A stretch of 64,000 bases of DNA, from assembly GCF_003369915.1 (NCBI RefSeq), contig NW_022881614.1, forward strand, positions 19,198,336 through 19,262,335, written 5' to 3'. This DNA is from Drosophila miranda (lineage: Eukaryota; Arthropoda; Insecta; Diptera; Drosophilidae). Positions 45,107-56,914 of the stretch are shown here, in pieces; within the stretch, counting starts at the first letter, position 1, and each line of letters opens with the position of its first letter. Both the position numbers and the translations under genes were made by a program. Below the pieces are notes generated by a model. That model was given only the letters and a program-made list of their open reading frames with translations, was not told the DNA's origin and made no database searches.

Positions 45107-45533
45107 TTATCCCGGTATAAAAACCGGGAAAAGATCTTAACAGCTGAATACAGCAAAAAGAAAGAAATATTGTGCGTTTATAAAGTAAAAGTGTGTTAAG
45201 TGCCAATCTCAATTGATTGGCGGTTAGTACCGGCTTAAACTTCGGGCAATCGTTTGGGTACCTGTCTGAACCCCAATACGAAAGCTCGCAACAACAATTT
45301 CCCCGATATTAGAGCCTCGGCTCATCAGTCGCGTTGCGGGCGCGAGCCACTTATGTGTCACGGACCCGCGATATATTGGAGGCCGTCCAATTCTGCGGAA
45401 ATTATTAAAGCTATGTAAACGGTCAGCCAATTTCTACCCGAAATATAGAGCTGGGTCTCGACCTATTTTCGTTTCCCCATACGAAGTGCCGAGGAGTGCC
45501 CAGATGTGAAGCCGGCGGCAACGACTGTCGTTT
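45107..45533. other. Unidentified segment S, copy 1
   Basis: About 430 bp, higher in GC than its neighbours, between two DINE-1 tails. It begins with a TATA-box-like CCCGGTATAAAAACCGGG, followed by AACAGCTGAATACAGC and GTTTATAAAGTAAAAGTGTG, and later GCGGGCGCGAGCCACTTATG. It looks like the 5' end (promoter and leader) of a retroelement or gene. No coding frame is recognised. Confidence 0.45.
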
Positions 45534-46653
45534 TTATACCCGATACTCAAAATGAGTATTGGGGTATATTAGATTTGTGGTAAAAGTGGATGTGTGTAAC
45601 GTCCAGAAGGAATCGTTTCCGACCCCATAAAGTATATATATTCTTGATCAGCATCAATAGCCGAGTCGATTGAGCCCTGTCTGTCTGTCCGTCTGTCCGT
45701 CTGTCCGTCTGTCCGTCCGTCCGTCCGTCCCCTTCAGCGCCTAGTGCTCAAAGACTATAAGAGCTAGAGCAACGATGTTTTGGACCCAGACTTCTGTGAT
45801 ATGTCACTGCTACAAAAATATTTTAAAACTTCGCCCCGCCCACTTCCGCCCCCACAAAGGACGAAAATCTGTGGCATCCACATTTTTAAAGATACGATAA
45901 AACCAAAAACGCAGAATCGTAGAGGATGACTATATGTTCTAGAGTGTAAAATCTCAACCAGATCGTATAATTATTATAGCCAGAATCAAGAAAAAAATTT
46001 CATTCTTTCTCGCTCTGTCTCTCTCTAACACACAGGTTTCATGGTCGGCTTTGCCAATTGCAAAATATGAGTTCAAGGATCTCAGAACCTATAAGATCCA
46101 GAGAAACCAAATTTGGTATCCACACTCCTGTGATATCGGACCTCGACCGTTTCGTGTCCAAATTTCGCCACACCCCCTTCCGCCCCCGCAAAGGACGAAA
46201 ATCTGGGGCATCCACAAATCTCAGAGACTATTAAGGCTAGAGTAACCAAATTTGGTATCCGCACTTCTGTTAGATCTCACTATAAAACGTGTATCTCAGA
46301 ATTTCGCCCCACCATTTTCCGCCCCCACAAAGGACGAAAATCTGTTGCATCCACAATATTGAGGATACGAGAAAACTAAAAACGCAGAATCATAGATAAT
46401 GATCATATATATCAGATTGCCGAATCTGGATCAGATCAGATCATTTTTATAGCCAAAAGGAACAAATCAATTTGCACTGGCTACGCAGCCCCCGACGTCA
46501 CGCTCAGACTGATTTTATGTCTCTCTCGCACGCACTCTTTGTCGTGTCGTTCAATATTAGCGGCGTCTGCCGGAGGAGAGCCATACTGACTAAGTATCGG
46601 GTATAACTGTAGAGTTGCGGTGTCCGCAGCAACTCACAACGTTCCCCCTCGTT
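45534..46653 (-). mobile_element. DINE-1, subtype B, minus
   Basis: Full length from TTATACCCGATACTC to CCCCCTCGTT. From about 46355 to the end it matches the right half of the copy at 41754-42586, including the variants ACGCAGCCCCCGACG and TTTTATGTCTCTC. Confidence 0.85.
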
Positions 46654-48065
46654 CTAATATAAAATCTGTGTTTTCATAATAAGAGGCCTATTTGAAAACT
46701 GTAAATAACGTTTTAAGCTATACTGTAACTGCAAACGGTATAAAACACGATGCCCTTTTAACTTAAGTGACAGCTAATATTGAACAAGCACAAGCCTTAG
46801 GGCTTAATATACGAGCAGCAATTTGCGACCAGGGCTCAAATAATAGAGCTGTTTTCAGAAGACTGGGAGTCGACATTAAGAACCCCAGCTTTAAAGTTCA
46901 AGATAAAGAAATATTTGCGATTTACAATGTTCCACATTTGATTAAATCGCTAAGGAACGTTGTCCGAAATAGAAATCTTTATACCCCTGATGGCGTTGTT
47001 TCATGGAAAATAGTCGAAGAACTGTATGAAATCGATTCCAGAAATTCAACGCGACTCTGCCCGAAATGAACAACAAAGAATATATATCCAAATAGCTTTG
47101 AAAAAATGAAGGTCAAATATGCCACTCAAGTGTTTAGCCATAGTGTGGCCGCTGCTCTTCGAACAATGATTAGTTCTGGAGGCTTCTTAAAGTGCAAAGA
47201 AAATGCAGAAGCGACGGCTACATTTATTGAAAAAATTAATAGATTATTCGACTGTCTAAATAGTCATGTCCTCTACGATAAAAACCCATTTAGGAGTGCA
47301 CTGCAAGACAAAAATCTTGTCAATGAGACCCTGTTGGATATGCGAAAGTATTTTGAAGAATTTAGATATCCACAGGAAGTCTAATGCATAAAGGGTATGA
47401 TTTTAACAATCAACTCCATACTTTCATTGGCCCAAAATGTTTGGAGTCAAAGTGCTGAAGTTTTTTATATTGCTACATCCAAATTAAACCAAGACCCATT
47501 AGAAAATTTATTTTATTTAATCAGATCTCGCGGTGTTACCAACAATAATCCAACTATGTATGAATTTAATGTAATTATTAGTAAAATGCTTTCTATGAAA
47601 GTTCTAACTTCCACTACAGTATCTGGGAACTGTTCGCCCGATGAAGATACGATGTTAATTAACATTATAAAAGATAATGTGTCAAGTGAGTCGACATCAG
47701 AGTCTAAAACTTTTGATGACGATATCTTTATTTCCACTAACGAAGATGCAGAGTTAGAACTTTCGATAGAAGCAACAGATTTAAGTATCCAAGCCGCATT
47801 TAATGAGAATGCATTAAGATATTATGAAGGGTATTTATTGCATAAGCTGCTGAAAAAGTATGACTGCAATAAATGCTCTGAACTTTTAAAATCGTCCGAC
47901 GAGGTCCGATGTTCTTCCGAGTATTTAATACTCAATAAAAATGTTGGCTATGTCAGCAGTAGTTTGAAACTTAAAGCTCCTTCTGAAGATTTGTTACATT
48001 AGTTAAAATTTATTTTGATATACTTAATCGGCATTTCGAGACAAAGTCTCACAAATTCAATTTAA
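46654..48065 (+). pseudogene. P-superfamily transposase remnant, copy 4
   Basis: Nearly identical to copy 3 at an offset of 4067 bp, with the same three stops. Copy 3 reads KTPSF where this copy reads KNPSF. Confidence 0.8.
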
Positions 48066-49173
48066 AACGATGGGGAACGTTGTGAGTTGCTGCGTACACC
48101 GCAACTCTACGGTTATACCCGATACTAAGTCAGTATGGCTCTCCTGCGGCAGACGCCGCTAATATTGAACCACACGACAAAGAGTGCGTGCGAGAGAGAC
48201 AGAAAATCAGTCTGAGCGTGACGTCGGGCGCTGCGTGGCCACTGCAAATTGATTTCTTGCTTTTGGCTACAAAAATGATCCGATCTGATCCAGATTCAGC
48301 AATCTTGTAGATATAGTCATTATCTATGATTCTGCGTTTTTAGTTTTCTCGAATGTGCAATATTGTGGATGCAACAGATTTTCGTCCTTTGTGGAGGCGG
48401 AAGGGGGTGGGGCGAAAATCTGAGATATACGTTTTATAGTGAGATCTAACAGAAGTGCGGATACCAAATTTAGTTACTCCAGCCTTAATAGTCTTTGAGA
48501 TTTGTGGATGCCCCAGATTTTCGTCCTTTGCGGGGCGGAAGGGGGTGTGGCGAAATTTGGACACGAAACGGTCAAGGTCCGATATCACAGGAGTGTGGAT
48601 ACCAAATTTGGTTTCTCTGGATTTTATAGGTTCTGAGATCCTTGAACTCATATTTTGCAATTGGCAAAGACGACCATGAAACCTGTGTGTTAGAGAGAGA
48701 CAGAGCGAGAAAGAATGAAATTGTTTTCTTGATTCTGGCTATAATAATTATACGATCTGGTTGAGATTTTACACTCTAGAACATATAGTCATCCTCTACG
48801 TTTCTGCGTTTTTGGTTTTATCGTATCTTTAAAAATGTGGATGCCAGAGATTTTCGTCCTTTGCGGGGGCGGAAGTGGGCGGGGCAAAGTTTTGAAATAT
48901 TTTAGTAGCAGTGACATATCACAGATGTCTGGATCCAAAACATCGTTGCTCTAGCTCTTATAGTCTTTGAGCACTAGGCGCTGAAGGGGACGGACGGACG
49001 GACGGACGGACAGACGGACAGACGGACAGACAGACAGGGCTCAATCGACTCGGCTATTGATACTGATCAAGAATATATATACTTTATGGGGTCGGAAACG
49101 ATTCCTTCTGGACGTTACACACATCCACTTTTACCACAAATCTAATATACCCCAATACTCATTTTGAGTATTT
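48066..49173 (+). mobile_element. DINE-1, subtype B (tandem copy of 43999-45106)
   Basis: Same structure and private variants as 43999-45106, with a one-base loss in the GCGGGGCGG block near 48530 and a few substitutions. Confidence 0.85.
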
Positions 49174-49599
49174 TATCCCGGTATAAAAACCGGGAAAAGA
49201 TCTTAACAGCTGAATACAGCAAAAAGAAAGAAATATTGTGCGTTTATAAAGTAAAAGTGTGTTAAGTGCCAATCTCAATTGATTGGCGGTTAGTACCGGC
49301 TTAAACTTCGGGCAATCGTTTGGGTACCTGTCTGAACCCCAATACGAAAGCTCGCAACAACAATTTCCCCGATATTAGGGCCTCGGCTCATCAGTCGCGT
49401 TGCGGGCGCGAGCCACTTATGTGTCACGGACCCGCGATATATTGGAGGCCGTCCAATTCTGCGGAAATTATTAAAGCTATGTAAACGGTCAGCCAATTTC
49501 TACCCGAAATATAGAGCTGGGTCTCGACCTATTTTCGTTTCCCCATACGAAGTGCCGAGGAGTGCCCAGATGTGAAGCCGGCGGCAACGACTGTCGTTT
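49174..49599. other. Unidentified segment S, copy 2
   Basis: Matches 45107-45533 at an offset of 4066 bp; one visible change is GATATTAGGGCC for GATATTAGAGCC. Confidence 0.45.
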
Positions 49600-50699
49600 T
49601 TATACCCGATACTCAAAATGAGTATTGGGGTATATTAGATTTGTGGTAAAAGTGGATGTGTGTAACGTCCAGAAGGAATCGTTTCCGACCCCATAAAGTA
49701 TATATATTCTTGATCAGCATCAATAGCCGAGTCGATTGAGCCCTTTCTGTCTGTCCGTCCGTCCGTCTGTCCGTCTGTCCGTCCCCTTCAGCGCCTAGTG
49801 CTCAAAGACTATAAGAGCTAGAGCAACGATGTTTTGGATCCAGACTTCTGTGATATGTCACTGCCACAAAAATATTTCAAAACTTCGCCCCGCCCACTCC
49901 CGCCCCCACAAAGGACGAAAATCTGTGGCATCCACAATTTTAAAGATATGAGAAAACCAAAAACGTAGAGTTGTAGAGAATGACCATATCTTTAAGACTG
50001 CGGAATCTGAATTGGATCGTATTATTATTATAGCCAGCATCAAGAAAACAATTTCATTTTTTCTCGCCCTGTCTCTCTCTAACACACACGTAGCATAGGC
50101 GGCTTTGCTTAGAGTAAAACATTAGCGCCTAGATCTCAGAGACTACAAAAGCTAGAGCAACCAAATTTGGTATCCACACTTCTAATATATCGGACCGAGA
50201 CGAGTTTGTTTCAAAATTTCGCCACACCCCCTTCCGCCCCCGCAAAGGACGAAAATCTGGGGATATTCAAAAATCTCAGAGACTATTAAGGCTAGAGTAA
50301 CCAAATTTGGTATCCGCACTACTGTTAGATCTAACTATAAAACGTGTATCTCAAAATTTCACCCCACCCCCTTCCGCCCACACAAAGGACGAAAATCTGT
50401 TGCATCCACAATATTGCACATTCGACAAAACTAAAAACGCAGAATCATAGATAATGATCATATATATCAGATTGGTGAATCTGGATCAGATCAGATCATT
50501 TTTATAGCCAATAGGAACAAATCAATTTGCAGTGGCCACGCAGCGCCCGACGTCACGCTCAGACTGATTTTCTGTCTCTCTCGCACGCACTCTTTGTCGT
50601 GTCGTTTAATATTAGCGGCGTCTGCCGGAGTAGAGCCATACTGACTTAGTATCGGGTATAACCGTAGAGTTGCGGGGTCCGCAGCAACTCACAACGTTC
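49600..50699 (-). mobile_element. DINE-1, subtype A, minus
   Basis: From TATACCCGATACTC to ACTCACAACGTTCG. The last bases of the head are cut where the next DINE-1 begins. Confidence 0.85.
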
Positions 50700-51499
50700 G
50701 TGATTTTCGTCCTTTGTGTAGGCGGAAGGGGGTGGGGCGAAATTTTGAGAAATACGTTTTATAGTGAGATCTAACAGGAGTGCGGATACTAAATTTGGTT
50801 ACTCTAGCGTTAATAGTCTTTGAGATTTGTGAATATCCCCAGATTTTCGTCCTTTGCGGGGGCGGAAGGGAGTGTGGCGAAATTTTGAAACAAACTCGTC
50901 TCGGTACGATATATTAGGAGTCTGGATACCAAATTTGGTTGCTCTAGCTTTTATAGTCTCTGAGATCTAGGCGCTAATGTTTTACTCTAAGCAAAGCCGC
51001 CTATGCTACGTGTGTGTTAGAGAGAGACAGGGCGAGAAAAAATTAAATTGTTTTCTTGATGCTGGCTATAATAATAATTCGATCCAATTCAGATTCTGCA
51101 GTCTAAAAGATATGGTCATTCTCTACGATTCTGCGTTTTTGGTTTTCTCATATCTTTAAAATTGTGGATGCCACAGATTTTCGTCCTTTGTGGGAGCGGA
51201 AGTGGGCGGGGCGAAGTTTTGAAATATTTTTGTAGCAGTGACATATCACAGAAGTCTGGGTCCAAAACATCGTTGCTCTAGCTCTTATAGTCTTTGAGCA
51301 CTAGGCGCTGAAGTGGACGGACAGACGGACAGACGGACAGACGGACAGACAGACATGGCTCAATCGACTCGGCTATTGATGCTGATCAAGAATATATATA
51401 CTTTATGGGGTCGGAAACGATTCCTTCTGGACGTTACACACATCCATTTTCACCACAAATCTAATATACCCCAATACTCATTTTGAGTATCGGGTATAA
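50700..51499 (+). mobile_element. DINE-1, 5'-truncated, subtype A
   Basis: It starts inside the body (TGATTTTCGTCCTTTGTGTAGG) and runs to the complete tail GAGTATCGGGTATAA. Confidence 0.82.
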
Positions 51500-51552
51500 A
51501 TATTGGAGTTTGTTTGTTATGAGCAACTATTTATTGCATAACCGGAAAAAAA

Positions 51553-51768
51553 ACGAGAGGGAACGTTGTGAGTTGCTGCGGAGACCGCAACTCTACATTT
51601 ATACCCGATACTTAGTCAGTATGGCTCTCCTCCGGCAGACGCCGCTAATATTAAGCGACACGACACAGAGTGCGTGCGAGAGGGACAGAAAATCAGTCTG
51701 AGCGTGACGTCGGGCGCTGCGTAGCCACTGCAAATTGATTTGTTCCTATTGGCTATAAACGTTCCTAT
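51553..51768 (+). mobile_element. DINE-1, 3'-truncated head fragment
   Basis: Head ACGAGAGGGAACGTTGTGAG up to TATTGGCTATAAAC, then non-repetitive DNA. About 50 bp of unassigned sequence separates it from the preceding DINE-1. Confidence 0.8.
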
Positions 51769-53056
51769 TGCCATAACGATCGCTGCGCACAGTTTTTACA
51801 TTCCCTTTTGCATATTTATTTATTATTATTATCTATTTGCCTAACATAAAAGCTAGAGATATGTACCCTTCCCTTTTTTCAATTTGTAAGTTAAATTTCA
51901 ATCTAAAGTGTATTATTAAGAGTTAATCATTTATTAGTTTACTAGTGCGATGCATGTGCCATTGCTCAATATGAAATATAGGATATAACATGAATCGGGG
52001 CTAGAGTTCTATATGCGGGGACCATGCTGGGCAAAGGAGGGTAATGGGGTTGGATAGGAGGCTGTAAGAGCCTTCTTTATGGGATCACCGGATGAACCGG
52101 GAGCGGTGATCATGGTAGGGTGGGCATGAGTGGTCACAACAACACCGTGGCACGACTTGTATGTGTGAATGTGTCCGTGTGTGTAGTTAGGTGTATTTGC
52201 TCTTGTACATATTTGTGTCGATACTTCGCTTGCACGTGAAATTTTAATGAACGTTACTGTGTCAGTATTATGATTGTTGGAGTAGAGCTGTGTCCCGTCC
52301 GTTCTGGGAAATAAAAAACCCCCCCATTTCTTGCCGATGAGACGGAAGCCGGAACAAGCACGTGCCTGGACGGGAGACGAACCATCACGTGCTCAGCCTT
52401 CCGTGAAGGTTTGGTAATATCCAATATGCTACAATTGTTCTCAAATATTCCATATGGCGATAAGCTGAAGCCCCCGTGAACCACTGGCTTAGAAAATTCT
52501 GGAAAGTCACATCGGTCCGCTTTGGTAATAACGTGAAGTTTTATATTTAATAATATATCATCAGAAATCATCTGAAAACGCAAGATTTAATTTTCCTAAA
52601 ATTGGTTTTGCGTTGCTTAACAAAAAAAAATGGCAGCGTTAAATACTATGCGCATACTTGCAAACATATTAATGTTTCTTCCAATATACAACTTTCGTTA
52701 ATCGTTCAAGGTTGCAATGTGTTGTCTAAGCTGGCTTTTAACTTTTACAAATCACACCGGTTCAGCAATTATTTTGGAGGCTCTATTGTGCTTCCACTCC
52801 CACTCACAACAATTTGGCGCAATGCCGGTTTTGGGGATGCCAAACCTAAACAAACCGGAAGGTTGCCAGACTACCGCACACAGATGTTCGCATTGAACTG
52901 TGTGGCAACCATTGCAAGGTGCGCTGCACATGTTTCAAATTCGCGTGTGTTGCTTGTTCATTCCCGGGTCTGAGCTCTGAAATTAATTCGAAAGCAGTTA
53001 AAAGTAGCTCGAAAGAAATAACAGTATCCGAATACTGTTGACCGGCTACCAAGGCA
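51769..53056. other. Upstream region of midasin; possible minus-strand exon at 52254-52568
   Basis: Mostly unique sequence. A minus-strand frame from about 52568 to 52254 is preceded by a plausible acceptor (GTTTTCAG before ATGATTTCTGATG). It encodes about 105 residues including CDFPEFSKPVVHGGFSLSPY, with a minus-strand AATAAA near 51828. It could be a terminal exon of an unidentified gene or chance. No upstream exon is apparent. The rest shows no coding potential. Confidence 0.3.
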
Positions 53057-56000
53057 ATGGAGGTAAATGCCATCAAGCTACGACTTTGTGCACAGCGACT
53101 TCTGCAGTTGACTGCCAACGAGCCCCAAGACAATTTGTTTGTTCAAAATGTACAGAAGTTCATCAGAGAAAAGGTAAGGGTATGATCATATTTTAGAAAT
53201 ATGTGCCTCAAGACGTGGATCGTCTGTTCTGCAGTCTCAGCGAGCAACTTGCGTGTCCGGCCTACACCGTTCCCTTGGCAGTGAGCTTTGAGGAGCAACT
53301 GTTGCTGCTCCTTAGCATGGCCCTGCGATGGGACTCGGCTGGAGACGATATCCATCAATATCATAAGGAGTGCATCGCCCTGTCAAAGCTAATGGACATC
53401 TCTGTGGATGCGCAGAGGTAAGTAGAGGTCCCTGTATCGGATGACCAGTCTCAAAAGCACACATTCCCTCTGACACCCGTATAGGTTTACAAAGAGCTAC
53501 TTCCACAACAAGCCAGCACCGTTCGAGAAAAGCCAAAGTAATTCCAGCAGTGTCCTCAGCAAAAGGGCAAAGAACGCAAAGGCCAGCCAAAAGTTAGATG
53601 AACTGGAGCTCTTGAAATGTTGCTACCAGTTGCTGCGAAGTGACACGTCCTACTTCCGTGAGTTGTGGCTTCATTGCCACCTACTCGCACCTCGAGACCC
53701 CCTGCCCGATGATACAACTCTACTGCAACTACATCATGGCCATGCTCACGAATATGAGCCCAACACAGCGGAATGCCCAAAATGCCAAGATATCCACAAA
53801 AGCACAGCTCCGATTTTAACGCGAGAAGGAACAGTCATGGGCCGTAGCCAGGCAGGCCGAGGGCTGCTGCTATTCTCCCGAAGACGAAACGCCTGAAAAG
53901 ATGCTGAGCCTGAGCCTCAACCAGAGTGTGACCAACATTGAGGGCGTACTCTTGCCGACATTCAACAAGAAGAATCAGGAATTCTATGCAAGCACTGACG
54001 GCTGCTACGATCGCATTGTAAAGGTGGATTCGACGGTTGTAAATCTGCGGAGCATTGCCCTCGGCGTCGCAGCGACCAAGCCGATTTGCCTCTCCGGTCC
54101 TGTGGGCTGTGGCAAGACGACGCTTATTGAGTATCTGGCCCGCAAGACGGGACGCATTTGCCCCAAGCCCAAGGAGATTGACACTCGCGAAAAGGCGCTG
54201 CGAAAGGCTGAAGAGGAGGACAAATTATTGACACCAAAAAAAGGAAAAAAGGGGAAACATAAGAAGCGGAAACTGGAGGAGGACCTTCCCATCGACCAGG
54301 CATTGCTGGATCTGGGTGAAATGTCGCAAAAGCATGGCTTTCTACGGATACAGCTGGGCGACCAGACCGACAGCAAAATGCTATTGGGCCAATATCGCTG
54401 CACAGATGTGCCTGGGGAATTCGTTTAGCTTCCTGGTGTCCTCACGCAGGTGAGAAGGAATTGATTAAACTGAACGAGGGTTCTATTATATGAATGATTA
54501 TTTGCACTTTTAGGCTGTCATGCATGGCTACTGGCTGTTGCTGGAGGATCTGGATGCCGCCACCCAAGACACCTACACAATTCTGAACAGTTTGCTGGAG
54601 AGGCAGTGCCTGAGCGTTCCCGGCTTTCGCGACTCTGTGAAGATTAAGCCAGGCTTTCAATTGTTTGTCACAGTGCGGTAAGAGTCCATGGAGCATTCAA
54701 AGCATCTTTATCCTAAACATTTTCTCTGTTTTAGGACCAACAAATCGGCCAGCAATTCGGGACAGAAATCGCTCTATTCGCTTCTGGATAAATATCTGTA
54801 TACGATCAACGTTTTGCCGCTTTCCCGCAACGAGCTGTGCAAGGTGGTCAGCACCAACTATCCCAAGCTGGCGACCGTCGCCAATCGAGTGGTGGACGTG
54901 TTCCTTACCTTCTCCAGTGGCAATCACATGGCCGCCGACAATCTGCGTCAGCAGGATTCGAACGACAAGGCGGACAACACGGAGAAGTACGTGGCGCTGC
55001 CCTTTAAGCAGGTCACACTCTCATCCAGTCCCAACTCGGGCCGCCTGGTCTCGACCCGGGATCTGGTCAAGCTGTGCCAGCGTTCGAATGCCCAGTTCTC
55101 GGTGACCAGCGCCGAGTGTGCCTACTTTGTGTTCCAGAATGCCGTCGATGTATTCTGTTCGTATCTGCCGCAGAGTAGGGAGAAGATCACGCTGATCACG
55201 AGCATCGGCGCCAAGTTGGGCATCATTCGCTCCAGATGCGAGCATTTCGCTAATGAATACAAACCGGATGTGGATTTTGGACTGGAGATTATCAAGATCG
55301 GACTTGGCCAGGAGACTGGCACGTCCGAGCTGCTGTCCAATAATGAGAATGGGGAGCAGCTCTCAGAGCAAGACCTGAAGCGACAGAAACTAACCGAGCA
55401 GACCAGGAGGGCCATCGGCCAGACCAGCGTCAAGCGTGCCACCTTCTCGTTTACACGTCTCGCCAGCTGCATCTTGGAACGGATTGCCGTCTGTTTGAGC
55501 CACTCGGAGCCCGTGCTGCTGGTGGGGGAGACGGGTGTGGGCAAGACCTCCTCCGTGCAGTATCTGGCCGAGCGCACCGAACACAAGCTGGTCGTCGTGA
55601 ACATGAACAACCAGTCGGATGTCTCGGATCTCGTGGGCGGATTCAAGCCCGTCGAACTCAACTACGTGCACTTGCTCTGCGAGACCTTCAATGCCGAGAA
55701 GAATATGCAGTTCCTCCGGATCTTTGCCACGCATTACAACAGCGGCCGGCACAGTGTCATCATACGCACTATGATCAGCCTGTGCTATCAGGTGTTCAGG
55801 AACACGGATCTAACGAGCCACCAGATGGTGCCGCGTTGGCGCACGCTTTGCGAGAAGCTGCAGAAGCTGCAGACACAGCTGGACAAGAGCATTAACATTT
55901 CGTTTGCCTTCATACCCGGTTCTCTGGTGAACTGCATCAGCAAAGGCTGCTGGACGAGATCAATTTGGCATCGGCCGAGACCCTGGAATGCCTGTCGACC

Positions 56001-56453
56001 ATCCTAGAGCCAGAGGGATCGGTTGTGCTGCTGGAGCGGGGCGATTTCATGCCCGTCAAGCGGCATCCGGACTTTCGCATCTTCGCCTGCATGAACCCCA
56101 ACACGGACTGTCGCGCGCATCATATCGATTGGCAAGCTGCCCATCCTGCTCCAGGGACCCACCAGTGCCGGCAAGACTAGTCTTATCGACTACGTGGCCT
56201 GCCGAAGTGGCAATCGCTGTCTGCGCATCAACAACCACGAGCATACCGACCTTCAGGAGTACATTGGCACCTATGCGGCCGATCTGGAGGGCAAGCTCAC
56301 TTTCCAGGAGGGTGTCCTCGTGCAGGCCATGCGTCAGGGTTACTGGATCATCTTGGACGAACTGAATCTGGCCTCCACCGACATTCTGGAAGCGCTCAAT
56401 CGCGTGCTGGACGACAATCGAGAGCTTTACATTGCCGAGACGCAGACACTAGT
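53057..56453 (+). pseudogene. Mdn1: Midasin (MDN1) 5' fragment, heavily damaged
   Basis: Midasin is a giant (near 5000-residue) AAA+ ATPase that strips factors from pre-60S ribosomes in the nucleolus. Here only the N-terminus and parts of AAA1-AAA3 remain. Visible are Walker A motifs GPVGCGKTTLIEYLA (about 54096), GETGVGKTSSVQYLA (about 55525) and GPTSAGKTSLIDYVA (about 56149), and Walker B motifs WLLLEDLDA, LLDEINLAS and WIILDELNLAS. Exons start at 53057, 53197, 53485, 54514 and 54735. Lesions: intron 1 shrunk to 23 nt (53174-53196); a frameshift near 53665 with stops at 53817 (shifted frame) and 53894 (original frame); TAG for Trp at 54426-54428; a frameshifting deletion near 55949; loss of the AAA2-AAA3 linker near 56108. 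Everything after the donor at 56454 is missing. Confidence 0.9.
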
Positions 56454-56595
56454 GTAAGCACATCCGAATTTTATCAATCGCTATAAAGAAATTTACCGGT
56501 CTAGTACACGGCTACATAGCACAGTTAGTATAGTCGCAGCAGGCAGTTGCCGCGTCGAGAAATATATTTGCTTCAGATTGTAGTACTGACTAAAC

Positions 56596-56753
56596 ATGAT
56601 TAAAATGCGGTGTCTGGCAGCTGCCATGCTAATTTTCGGCTACATTGCCACTACATCAGCCGCCGAGAGTGATGTCCTGGACCTGGGGGACGACAACTTC
56701 GCATCCACACTGAAGCAGCAGGAGACGACATTGGTTATGTTCTATGCTCCCTG
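56596..56753 (+). CDS. ERp60: ERp60 (protein disulfide isomerase A3-like), exon 1 only
   Basis: The ATG at 56596 opens a hydrophobic signal peptide (CLAAAMLIFGYIATTSA), then ESDVLDLGDDNFASTLKQQE and TLVMFYAPW, the lead-in to the first thioredoxin active site. The exon ends at CCCTG before GTAAGTG, splitting the Trp codon, so the CGHC site lies in the next exon. ERp60 acts on glycoprotein folding in the ER lumen. No further exon is seen up to 64000: the intron is followed by DINE-1 copies and a retroelement, so the gene is either broken here or has a greatly expanded intron. Confidence 0.85.
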
Positions 56754-56914
56754 GTAAGTGCGTGTGTGTGGTGTGAGGGGAGCGGGCGTGGCAGGTCGGG
56801 AGTGCGATTACCTTAATCAGCTTGTTGCGTCTGCTTTTTAATTAAATTGCGCTGCGAAGAATCGAATTAAAAGTACACGTCAGCGTTAAGAAGAGGGTCG
56901 AAACAGAAGAAAAA
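56754..56914 (+). other. Start of ERp60 intron 1
   Basis: Unique sequence after the splice donor, up to the DINE-1 array. No feature is seen. Confidence 0.5.

Larger units (their letters stand above)
42290..49599. repeat. 4.07-kb tandem duplication (P-like + DINE-1 + S)
   Basis: P-like copies 3 and 4, two DINE-1 subtype B copies and two S segments repeat at offsets of 4066-4067 bp with very few differences. The repeat borders lie inside minus-strand DINE-1 copies. Confidence 0.92.

Noticed and set aside
45107-45533. Segment S as ribosomal RNA spacer or tRNA/snRNA gene
   Set aside because: No tRNA box A/B, no snRNA proximal element and no rRNA-like stretch could be recognised; left as unidentified.
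52602-52973. 123-codon plus frame upstream of midasin
   Set aside because: No motif, not ATG-led in good context, and lying in the likely promoter region; treated as chance.
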